Shown piece after piece: positions 1 to 6,479 of a stretch of 7,175 nucleotides of DNA (its first letter is position 1; each line of letters opens with the position of its first letter). Origin of the DNA: Nitrospira sp. GTDB taxonomy: Bacteria; Nitrospirota; Thermodesulfovibrionia; Thermodesulfovibrionales; SM23-35. The stretch lies in assembly GCA_016873575.1 (NCBI GenBank), contig VGWY01000132.1, forward strand, positions 1 to 7,175. The letters are read 5' to 3'. The notes beneath the pieces were generated by a model. It ran no database searches. It saw nothing but the letters and a program-made list of their open reading frames with translations, and was not told the origin of the DNA. Made by a program: the position numbers and the translations under genes.

Positions 1-1
1 A

Positions 2-1144
2 GCCATGGAAAGCATCTTGGGATATCCACTCCATGTCCGTTACCGGATAGCAGAAAAGATAGATCCGGTTGTTAAGAAGATGGATATGAGGATAGAAAAC
101 CGCAGACAGAAACTTGCCGGGAGAGGGATATATCTCAACCCCAAATATACATTTGAGAACTTTGTTGTGGGGACAAGTAACCAATTTGCCCATGCAGCAG
201 CAAATGCTGTTGCAGACACCCTTGGCAAGACGTATAACCCGTTGTTCATTTATGGTGGCGTAGGACTGGGGAAAACACACCTCATAACTGCAATCGGAAA
301 CGCTGTCATTGATAAGAGGCCAGATATTCTTATTCTGTATGTCTCTGCAGAACAATTTACCAATGAGGTCGTGTCTGCTATCAGACACGAGAAGATGGGT
401 GAACTCAAGGAGAAATACAGGAATGTAGATCTCTTATTGCTTGACGATATACATTTTATAGCGAATAAAACACAAACACAGGAGGAATTTTTTCATACAT
501 TCAATGCGTTGTATGAAAAACAAAAGCAGATAGTCATATCAAGTGACAGGCCACCAAAAGAAATCCATGCCGTTACTGATCGGCTGAGATCAAGGTTTAG
601 CATGGGACTGATTGCTGATATACAACCTCCTGAACTGGAGACAAAGGTTGCAATATTGCTGAGGAAGGCTGCAATGGAAAGAATCAACTTTCCTGAGGAT
701 GTGGCGTACTATCTTGCCTCAAAAGTAAAATCCAATATAAGGGAATTAGAGGGGTGTCTCATTCGACTGTGTGCCCATGCGTCATTAACAGGAATGCCTA
801 TGAATAAGGAAATGGCAAAAAATATTTTACATGATATTATTGAGGAAGACGAAAAACCAATAACAGTTGATTCTATCCAGAAGATAGTGTGTGAACAGTT
901 CGCCATTAAAGTAGCTGATATGAAGGCGAAGAAGAGAACAAAGGAAATTGCCTTGCCACGACAGATTGCAATGTATATCAGCAAACAACTTACGGGCCTT
1001 TCTCTCAATGATATCGGGAAGAACTTTGGTGGAAAAGACCATGCAACTGTTATATATGCGTGTAAACAGATTGAAGATAAGAGGGCAAAGGAAGAGGCGT
1101 TTAACAGGATGATCGAGAACCTTTTACGAAAGATAAAATCATAG
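2..1144 (+). CDS. dnaA: Chromosomal replication initiator protein DnaA, 5' end cut by window edge
   Basis: DnaA is the ATP-dependent initiator that binds DnaA boxes at oriC and melts the origin. Numbering from the Met codon at 5: residues 2-18 look like the end of domain I, followed by a short linker to about 43. The AAA+ domain III follows, with Walker A GGVGLGKTH (84-92), Walker B LLLLDDIH (143-150), sensor I ISSDRPP (178-184), an arginine-finger region RLRSRF (193-198) and sensor II NIRELEG (244-250). Domain IV carries the DNA-binding signature GKDHATVIYACKQI (343-356). Bacterial DnaA usually has 440-470 residues. Here only 379 follow the first Met, and that Met falls inside domain I, with the frame open to the edge. 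I therefore read the gene as truncated by the window by about 60 residues, with no true start visible. It ends in TAG, 24 bases before dnaN, suggesting co-transcription. Confidence 0.97.
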   Translation, partial: AMESILGYPLHVRYRIAEKIDPVVKKMDMRIENRRQKLAGRGIYLNPKYTFENFVVGTSNQFAHAAANAVADTLGKTYNPLFIYGGVGLGKTHLITAIGNAVIDKRPDILILYVSAEQFTNEVVSAIRHEKMGELKEKYRNVDLLLLDDIHFIANKTQTQEEFFHTFNALYEKQKQIVISSDRPPKEIHAVTDRLRSRFSMGLIADIQPPELETKVAILLRKAAMERINFPEDVAYYLASKVKSNIRELEGCLIRLCAHASLTGMPMNKEMAKNILHDIIEEDEKPITVDSIQKIVCEQFAIKVADMKAKKRTKEIALPRQIAMYISKQLTGLSLNDIGKNFGGKDHATVIYACKQIEDKRAKEEAFNRMIENLLRKIKS

Positions 1145-1158
1145 GAGCAGGAGCAGAG

Positions 1159-1165
1159 AGGAGGT
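1159..1165 (+). promoter_or_regulatory. Strong ribosome binding site of dnaN
   Basis: AGGAGGT is a near-perfect Shine-Dalgarno sequence, but it sits only 3 bases from the ATG at 1169, closer than usual. The 24-base gap after dnaA is purine-rich, with no sign of a promoter or terminator. dnaN translation is therefore probably driven from a dnaA-dnaN message with its own strong initiation site. Confidence 0.8.
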
Positions 1166-1168
1166 ATT

Positions 1169-2323
1169 ATGAAGATCATAGTATCAAAGGACGAGATTCA
1201 GGAAAAATTATCGAATATCCAGAACATCGTAGAGAAGAGGAACACAATGCCTATTTTGAGCCATTTTCTCTTAGATGTAGGCAAAAAGGGTACGTATATT
1301 GTTGCTACCGATCTCGGGACTGCATTAAAAGAGCAGCTTGAGGGCAAGGTAGAACGCGAGGGCAAGCTCTGCATACCTGCGAGAAAGCTTTTTGAGATAG
1401 CCAGGGAGGTTGAGGGGGATTTATTATTAGAATCAGGAGATGAATCAGATGAATCCGTCTCGGGTGGAGGAGGATGGCTCACCGTGAAAGCTGGAGCAAG
1501 TAATTTCAGAGTTGCATGTCTTCAAGCAAACGAATTCCCGGCATGGCCAGTCATGGAAGACAGTGAAGAGATAGCGGTTGATTCAAAAACCCTGCTCGAG
1601 ATGATAGAAAGGACAATCTATTCTGCCGGAGAGAGTGATACGAGATACACATTAAATGGCCTGCTGTTTCACGCAAAGCCAGACAATACATTCCTTACCA
1701 TTGTGGGGACCGACGGTCACAGGCTCGCAATGATCAAGAAAGAGATGCATGGGGCAGTAAAGGGTGAAAAAAGAATTATCGTGCCCCGGAAGGCTGTCTC
1801 AGAGTTAAGACGATTCCTCGATAGAGAGTCAGAAAAGGTTACCATATCTATCGGGAGCAGCCATCTGCTTTTTCATGTGAGGACAGGCTCTTCTGACAAA
1901 GTCGAAGCAGTAGAGTTTTTAACAAGGCTTATTGAAGGGACATATCCTAGTTATGAGCAAGTTATCCCGCCGTCAAATGAAAAAAAGGTATTTATAAAAA
2001 GGGATGTGTTAACAAAGGCACTCAGACGGGTTTCAATAATGTCAAGGGAGAGAGCAAATGCCGTGAGATTTGACCTTGAACAAAACAGCCTCGTCATCTC
2101 ATCATCAAACCCGGACATTGGGGAAGCCAGGGAAGAAGTTGCAATAGACTATACTGGTGACAAGATTTCCCTCGGTTTTAATGCACGGTATATGATAGAT
2201 GTGCTGGGAGCAATGATGTCCGAGCAGGTTATCCTCGAGCTTCAGGACCAATTAAGCCCTGTCCTTGTGAGAGAGGAAGGGAACGAGGATTACCGATGTG
2301 TTGTCATGCCGATGAGGATATAA
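1169..2323 (+). CDS. dnaN: DNA polymerase III beta subunit (sliding clamp)
   Basis: DnaN forms the dimeric ring around DNA that tethers polymerase III and other partners through their clamp-binding motifs. The N-terminus MKIIVSKDEIQEKL, the TDGHRLA motif (181-187), RLIEGTYPSYEQVIP (253-267) and the C-terminal MPMRI are family hallmarks. Three similar clamp domains fill about residues 1-130, 131-260 and 261-384. The C-terminal residues line the partner-binding pocket in known clamps. The length of 384 residues exceeds the 366 of the E. coli clamp. The excess lies mainly in an acidic and glycine-rich stretch at about 89-102 and in about eight extra residues near 240-248. The ATG start is fixed by the adjacent AGGAGGT and by the family N-terminus. 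It lies between dnaA and gyrB in a classical initiation locus. Confidence 0.98.
   Translation: MKIIVSKDEIQEKLSNIQNIVEKRNTMPILSHFLLDVGKKGTYIVATDLGTALKEQLEGKVEREGKLCIPARKLFEIAREVEGDLLLESGDESDESVSGGGGWLTVKAGASNFRVACLQANEFPAWPVMEDSEEIAVDSKTLLEMIERTIYSAGESDTRYTLNGLLFHAKPDNTFLTIVGTDGHRLAMIKKEMHGAVKGEKRIIVPRKAVSELRRFLDRESEKVTISIGSSHLLFHVRTGSSDKVEAVEFLTRLIEGTYPSYEQVIPPSNEKKVFIKRDVLTKALRRVSIMSRERANAVRFDLEQNSLVISSSNPDIGEAREEVAIDYTGDKISLGFNARYMIDVLGAMMSEQVILELQDQLSPVLVREEGNEDYRCVVMPMRI
1439..1474 (+). repeat. Low-complexity repeat insert within dnaN
   Basis: Two 9-base units, GATGAATCA (1439-1447) and GATGAATCC (1448-1456), stand directly in tandem. They are followed by GGT-GGA-GGA-GGA (1463-1474). They encode DESDES, then after VS a run of four glycines (residues 91-102). 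Compared with the E. coli clamp, this stretch is an insertion in a loop of domain I. The tandem unit suggests that replication slippage created it. The frame is kept. Confidence 0.7.
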
Positions 2324-2361
2324 ATCACGTAAGACGTCAGGCGTGAAAAGAAAGGGGTTGA

Positions 2362-4758
2362 ATGGAAGAAAAGATACAGGAGACTGAGTCCTATGGTGCT
2401 GAGGATATAAAAATACTCAAGGGCCTCGATGCTGTCAAGAAAAGACCTGCTATGTATATCGGGTCCACAGGGATTGAAGGTCTTCACCACCTTGTCTGCG
2501 AGGTAGTTGATAACAGTATTGATGAATGTCTCGCAGGCTTTTGCAAAAACATAGAAGTGACTATTCATCATGATGGGAGCTGTACGGTAATTGATGATGG
2601 GAGAGGAATCCCGACCGGACCCCATCCAGGCGACCCCGAAGGTCGTTCGGCAACCGAGGTTGCCCTCACGGAATTGCACGCAGGAGGCAAGTTTGAATCA
2701 AAGGCGTACAGGATATCAGGAGGATTGCACGGGGTTGGTGTATCTGTTGTGAATGCCCTTTCAGAATGGCTTGATGTGGAGATAAAGCAGAACGGAAGTG
2801 TTTATCAACAGCATTATGAAAGAGGTAAGTCAACAGGTCCATTAGCCACAGTTGGTAAGACAAAGGGAAGAGGTACAAAGGTGACGTTCAAGCCCGACCC
2901 CGAGGTATTCGAAGTTCAGGATTTCAGTTACGATATCTTATCGCAAAGGCTGAGGGAGCTGGCATTTCTGAACAGGGGACTCAAGATAACCCTTTCAGAT
3001 GAAAGGACAGAGAAGAAACAGTTATTTCATTATAGTGGTGGAATTGTATCCTTTGTTGAGCACCTCAATAAGAATAAAACGCCTCTCCATCCAAAGCCTG
3101 TTTATACATCAGGGGAAAGGGAAGACATAATAGTCGAAATAGCCCTCCAGTACAATGACGGATATGCAGAGACTATCTACACGTTTGCAAACAATATCAA
3201 TACAAAAGAAGGAGGGACTCATCTCATTGGATTTAAATCAGCCCTCACAAGGACGGTCAATAGCTATGCAACGTCCTCAGGACTTTTGAAGAATGGCAAA
3301 GAAGGGCTTTCAGGTGACGACATCCGAGAGGGACTGACAGCAGTTATCAATGTAAAGCTCCTTTCCCCTCAATTTGAGGGGCAGACAAAAATGAAACTTG
3401 GAAACAGCGAGGTAAAAGGAATCGTAGAATCTATTGTGAATGATACCCTCGGTACTTATTTTGAGGAAAATCCATCGGTAGCACGAAAGATTGTTGAAAA
3501 GGCAATTCAGGCAGCAAGGGCCCGGGAGGCAGCAAGAAAGGCAAAAGAACTGACAAGGAGAAAAGGGGCTTTTGAAGACACAGGACTGCCAGGAAAACTT
3601 GCAGACTGTTCGGAGAAAGACCCTGCATTAAGTGAGCTATTCATCGTTGAAGGGGATTCTGCAGGAGGTTCTGCAAAACAGGGACGGGACAGACGCGCTC
3701 AGGCTATTCTGCCCCTCAGGGGCAAGATACTCAATGTTGAGAAGGCACGGTTTGACAAGATGCTCAGTTCAGAGGAGATTAAGGTGCTCATAACAGCACT
3801 CGGCACAGGAATAGGCCCTGATGATTTTGATATATCCAAAATACGGTATCACAAGGTTATCCTCATGACTGACGCAGATGTGGATGGTGCACACATAAGG
3901 ACGTTACTGCTCACCTTCTTTTACCGACAGATGCCTGAGGTAATAGAAAAGAGTTATCTGTACATTGCACAGCCACCACTCTTTAAAGTGAAGAAAGGCA
4001 AGACCGAACGGTATATTCAGAACGAAGCAGAGATGCAGAATATGCTCTTTGAGCTTGCTTCAGATGACCTCGAGATTCCAATAAAAGGACAACCTATAAA
4101 AGGGAAGGTGCTTATTCCCTATCTGAAAAGACTATCCAAAATTGAACGGTTAATGGAATGGTTTGAGAAGCGGAGGAGAGATCCGGATCTTCTGAGGTTT
4201 ATACTGACATCAAGGATAAATAAAGATACATTGAAAGACAGAAACAAGCTTGAAGAATTCCTCATGATACTCAGAGAAAAAGATACGGGCATAACGATAG
4301 GTGAGATACAGCTTGATGAAGAATATCAGACCTATGGTGTTGAGATCAGGAGGCATACCTATAAACTGAATCTGGAAACGAATTTCCTTACTTCACCTGA
4401 GTTCAGAGAACTCGAAAATCTGTTCAGTATTATCAGGGATCTCGGTGAACCACCGTATGAAATAGGAACAAAAGATGGAGCAAAAGAAATAGGAACAAGC
4501 AGAGAACTTCTTGAGCTTATCCTGTCAACAGCCAAGAAGGGGCTCTCCATACAGCGGTACAAGGGCTTGGGAGAGATGAATCCCCAGCAGCTCTGGGAGA
4601 CGACAATGGATCCTGAAAAAAGGACACTCCTTCAGGTGAACACACAGGATTCGGTAAAGGCAGATGAGATATTCACCATACTTATGGGTGATCAGGTTGA
4701 ACCAAGAAAGGAGTTTATTACCACCCACGCCCTTGAGGCAAGAAATATTGATGTTTAA
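2362..4758 (+). CDS. gyrB: DNA gyrase subunit B
   Basis: GyrB is the ATPase subunit of gyrase (A2B2), which introduces negative supercoils. The GHKL ATPase domain shows EVVDNSIDE (47-55), DDGRGIP (78-84) and GGLHGVG (120-126). The transducer domain has the QTK loop (341-343). The TOPRIM domain has EGDSAGG (430-436) and DADVDGAH (504-511), whose acidic residues bind magnesium. PLRGKILNVEKARFDKM (451-467) lies between them. The tail QRYKGLGEMNPQQLWETTMDP (731-751) is typical of GyrB. At 798 residues it is the long, E. coli-like form (804), with the large insertion after about residue 555. The ATG is preceded by AAGGGG (2352-2357) at 4 bases. It starts 38 bases after dnaN with no recF between, and gyrA does not follow. 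Residue 143 is Gln where E. coli has Arg136, a coumarin-drug contact. Confidence 0.98.
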   Translation: MEEKIQETESYGAEDIKILKGLDAVKKRPAMYIGSTGIEGLHHLVCEVVDNSIDECLAGFCKNIEVTIHHDGSCTVIDDGRGIPTGPHPGDPEGRSATEVALTELHAGGKFESKAYRISGGLHGVGVSVVNALSEWLDVEIKQNGSVYQQHYERGKSTGPLATVGKTKGRGTKVTFKPDPEVFEVQDFSYDILSQRLRELAFLNRGLKITLSDERTEKKQLFHYSGGIVSFVEHLNKNKTPLHPKPVYTSGEREDIIVEIALQYNDGYAETIYTFANNINTKEGGTHLIGFKSALTRTVNSYATSSGLLKNGKEGLSGDDIREGLTAVINVKLLSPQFEGQTKMKLGNSEVKGIVESIVNDTLGTYFEENPSVARKIVEKAIQAARAREAARKAKELTRRKGAFEDTGLPGKLADCSEKDPALSELFIVEGDSAGGSAKQGRDRRAQAILPLRGKILNVEKARFDKMLSSEEIKVLITALGTGIGPDDFDISKIRYHKVILMTDADVDGAHIRTLLLTFFYRQMPEVIEKSYLYIAQPPLFKVKKGKTERYIQNEAEMQNMLFELASDDLEIPIKGQPIKGKVLIPYLKRLSKIERLMEWFEKRRRDPDLLRFILTSRINKDTLKDRNKLEEFLMILREKDTGITIGEIQLDEEYQTYGVEIRRHTYKLNLETNFLTSPEFRELENLFSIIRDLGEPPYEIGTKDGAKEIGTSRELLELILSTAKKGLSIQRYKGLGEMNPQQLWETTMDPEKRTLLQVNTQDSVKADEIFTILMGDQVEPRKEFITTHALEARNIDV

Positions 4759-4766
4759 CCCTTAAG

Positions 4767-5303
4767 ATGCAAGATATAGCATACAAGATACAGGACAAAT
4801 CCCCCAACCCCCCCTTTAGAAAAGAGGGGCAAGAGGGGATTACTAAAAAATCATATATCCTGCATCGGGCATCTTGTTGTGTCTCTGTGTTCTCTGTGGT
4901 GAGTCTTTTTTTAGTGCTGCTCCTGATATCATGTGGGAAAGACGAGGTTAAGCAGGTATCGCAGGAGTCAAAGACTGCGCAGGAGGTTTTTAAAGTTGCA
5001 GATATCCTGAGAAATGCTTATATACACAATGACCGTGTAGCCCTCGAAGAGAATTCTACAAAAGATGGCTATAGAGAACTTATCAATGCCATCAAAAGTT
5101 TTGAGACTGTAGACCTCACATTTACCCCGCGGTGGGTTGAGATACAGGATTCAGAGGTTCACCTCACTCTTTCGTGGAAAGGGAGATGGAGTGTCAGAGG
5201 GAAAAGTACTGAAGAGAGGGGAGTTGCAATCTTTGTGCTGGAAGGAAAGCCTTTCAAGCTTGCGAAGGTTTTAAGAGAGAATCCTTTCCGACAACCCGAA
5301 TAA
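4767..5303 (+). CDS. Putative lipoprotein of unknown function; start uncertain
   Basis: I do not recognise this family. The frame gives 178 residues. A hydrophobic segment (about 41-54) ends in a lipobox, LISC, with Cys56 as the likely lipidated residue, so the mature protein of about 123 residues should be membrane-anchored outside the cytoplasm. The mature part begins GKDEVKQ, has helix-like stretches (about 70-100) and then alternating strands with several Trp and Phe residues. This might be a small NTF2-like alpha+beta fold, which is only a guess. The ATG at 4767 has no good Shine-Dalgarno, and the first 45 codons run through repeat DNA. GTG codons at 4887, 4896 and 4899 are alternative starts, giving short signal peptides with Cys at position 16, 13 or 12. 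It begins 8 bases after gyrB, so read-through from gyrB is plausible. Confidence 0.65.
   Translation: MQDIAYKIQDKSPNPPFRKEGQEGITKKSYILHRASCCVSVFSVVSLFLVLLLISCGKDEVKQVSQESKTAQEVFKVADILRNAYIHNDRVALEENSTKDGYRELINAIKSFETVDLTFTPRWVEIQDSEVHLTLSWKGRWSVRGKSTEERGVAIFVLEGKPFKLAKVLRENPFRQPE
4770..4876. repeat. Composite palindromic repeat, outer arms
   Basis: The left arm starts CAAGAT at 4770 and continues through ATACAAGATACAGGA (4781-4795). The right arm ends ATCCTGCATCGGGCATCTTG (4857-4876). Read in reverse complement, the right arm matches the left at roughly 18 of 26 positions. The arms flank the C-rich/G-rich palindrome at 4798-4841, so the whole is a nested inverted repeat of about 107 bases. 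No transposase is present, so it would be a non-autonomous or REP-like element at most. The imperfect match leaves the outer boundary uncertain. Confidence 0.5.
4798..4841. repeat. C-rich/G-rich dispersed-type palindrome
   Basis: AATCCCC (4798-4804) pairs exactly with GGGGATT (4835-4841). Inside it, the C-run plus TTT (4808-4817) pairs imperfectly with AAAGAGGGG (4821-4829). The translated form in the lipoprotein frame, SPNPPFRKEGQEG, resembles peptides seen where such repeats are translated in Nitrospirota, deltaproteobacterial and planctomycete genomes (from memory, not searched). It sits just after gyrB and could fold into a stable hairpin in the message. It has no T-run after it, so it is not a standard terminator. 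Confidence 0.7.
4878..4902 (+). repeat. Short T/G-rich direct repeat
   Basis: TCTCTGTG occurs at 4882-4889 and again at 4891-4898, inside a stretch rich in CTCTGTG and ending GTGGTGA. Similar strings are common as dispersed intergenic repeats in some bacteria (from memory). It abuts the right arm of the palindromic element and supplies the GTG codons that could start the lipoprotein gene. Confidence 0.45.
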
Positions 5304-5340
5304 AAAACCTTTCGGAGTTGATAGTTCTTCTTGCATGAAT

Positions 5341-5383
5341 GCTGGCTGAAAGCTCCGACTTTCTGTCGGAGATGAAAGCCAGC
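5341..5383. repeat. Two-tier hairpin, first palindrome of convergent spacer
   Basis: GCTGGCT (5341-5347) pairs with AGCCAGC (5377-5383), and within it CTCCGAC (5353-5359) pairs with GTCGGAG (5365-5371), separated by small internal loops. It lies 37 bases after the lipoprotein stop. A direct T-run is lacking on either strand, so a role in ending transcription or protecting the 3' end is possible but unproven. Its core resembles the next hairpin. Confidence 0.6.
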
Positions 5384-5408
5384 TATATAAAAAAGTTTTC
5401 CTTGCATG

Positions 5409-5437
5409 GAAGCCCCGACTTTTAGCCGGGGAGCTTC
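5409..5437. repeat. Second palindrome of convergent spacer; possible terminator of trpS
   Basis: GAAGC (5409-5413) pairs with GCTTC (5433-5437), and CCCG (5414-5417) with CGGG (5427-5430), with a 2-base bulge. Read on the - strand, as from trpS, the stem is followed about 14 bases later by six T (complement of 5389-5394). That is too distant for a textbook intrinsic terminator. It shares the core GCYCCGACTTT and the preceding TTGCATG with the hairpin at 5341-5383. Confidence 0.55.
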
Positions 5438-5441
5438 ACTG

Positions 5442-5461
5442 CACCCCCTTTGACAGGGGTG
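5442..5461. repeat. Third small hairpin after trpS
   Basis: CACCCC (5442-5447) pairs with GGGGTG (5456-5461) around an 8-base loop. It begins 15 bases beyond the trpS stop on the - strand. There is no T-run, so it may be a 3'-end stabilising structure or part of the repeat cluster rather than a terminator. Confidence 0.45.
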
Positions 5462-5476
5462 AGGGTTCCCATCTGA

Positions 5477-6463
5477 CTAATACAAACCCATTGCTTCTCT
5501 CACGAGTTTCATCGTTTCTTCTGTTGCCTTCTTTGCCTTTTCTGTTCCCGTATGTGCTATATCGTAAAGCATGTCAGGGTTACTGATAAACTTATTACGC
5601 TTTTCCCAGATTGGCTCCATGATCCTGAAGACATTTTTGATGAGAATCTTTTTGCAGTCAATGCATCCAATTCCTGCTCTTCTGCATCCCTCTGCTATTT
5701 CTGCCTGTTCCTCTTTGGAGGAGAATATTTTGTGAAGGTGATATACAGGTGATAATTCCGGATCTCCTATGTCTGTTCTTTTGACCCTTGCAGGGTCTGT
5801 AACCATTGTTCGTAGTTTTTGCTCAACCACTTCAGGTGTATCAGACAGATATATTGCATTGTCATAGCTTTTTGACATCTTTCTCCCATCTACACCCGTA
5901 ACCTTTGGAAATTCTGTAAGCAAAGCCTCTGGTTCAGGGAAAATTTCCTTATAAAGATAATTAAAACGTCTTGCAATCTCTCTGCTTATCTCAAGATGAG
6001 GCACCTGGTCAATGCCTACTGGTACATACTTAGCCCTGTATATGATAATATCAGCGGTCTGAAGGAGCGGATAACCAAGAAACCCATATGTAGATAAGTC
6101 TCTGTCTTTCAATTCTTGCTGTTTTTCCTTATAGGTGGGAACCCTTTCAAGCCAGCCGAGTGGCGTTATCATTGACAGGAGCAGATGCAGCTCTGCATGC
6201 TGAAGCACCCTTGACTGGATAAATATCGTACATTTCTCAGGGTCAAGTCCTGCTGCTAAAAAATTAATGAGAATGTCCTTTGTGGATTCTTTCATGGATG
6301 AGGTATCTGCATACCCCGTTGTGAGTGCATGCCAGTCTGCAATAAAATAATAACAGTCATACTTGTCCTGGAGGTTCACCCAGTTATTCAATGCTCCTAC
6401 CAGGTTCCCAAGGTGTAGCTTTCCGCTTGCCTGCATCCCACTGAGCACTCTTTCCTTATTCAT
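5477..6463 (-). CDS. trpS: Tryptophanyl-tRNA synthetase
   Basis: TrpRS is a class I synthetase that charges tRNA-Trp with tryptophan in the cytoplasm, using ATP. The HIGH-type motif is KLHLGN (15-20) after GMQASG, and the KMSKS loop is exact (195-199). GIDQVPHLEISRE (150-162) is the conserved stretch next to the tryptophan pocket. At 328 residues it matches the usual bacterial length. In the C-terminal half, Cys260, Cys267 and Cys270 have the C-x6-C-x2-C spacing of the iron-sulfur site described in Thermotoga maritima TrpRS. The fourth, upstream ligand is missing: Ser238 or Leu237 stands in its expected place. The start ATG at 6463 is preceded by AGAGGGA and lies 16 bases after the M50 stop, so the two are probably one operon. 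It converges on the lipoprotein gene. Confidence 0.97.
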   Translation of the reverse strand: MNKERVLSGMQASGKLHLGNLVGALNNWVNLQDKYDCYYFIADWHALTTGYADTSSMKESTKDILINFLAAGLDPEKCTIFIQSRVLQHAELHLLLSMITPLGWLERVPTYKEKQQELKDRDLSTYGFLGYPLLQTADIIIYRAKYVPVGIDQVPHLEISREIARRFNYLYKEIFPEPEALLTEFPKVTGVDGRKMSKSYDNAIYLSDTPEVVEQKLRTMVTDPARVKRTDIGDPELSPVYHLHKIFSSKEEQAEIAEGCRRAGIGCIDCKKILIKNVFRIMEPIWEKRNKFISNPDMLYDIAHTGTEKAKKATEETMKLVREAMGLY

Positions 6464-6479
6464 GTTTTCTTCCCTCTCT

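Noticed and set aside
709..1179. Open frame of 156 codons on the - strand within dnaA
   Set aside because: Fully antisense to the conserved DnaA C-terminal domain; no recognisable motif, consistent with a shadow frame.
2290..2679. Open frame of 129 codons on the - strand across the dnaN-gyrB junction
   Set aside because: Overlaps the invariant gyrB ATPase coding region; cysteine- and phenylalanine-rich low-quality peptide without a motif.
2802..2810. TTATCAACA, one mismatch from a DnaA box (TTATCCACA)
   Set aside because: A lone copy inside gyrB coding for conserved-context residues; no cluster of boxes or AT-rich unwinding region nearby, so not an origin.
5304..5476. Possible CRISPR or small RNA in the hairpin-rich spacer
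   Set aside because: Only two related palindromes of unequal length, no regular spacers, and no promoter or T-run clearly defining an RNA gene.
5552..5752. Open frame of 66 codons on the + strand inside trpS
   Set aside because: Antisense to the conserved cysteine-containing region of TrpRS; shadow of the real gene.
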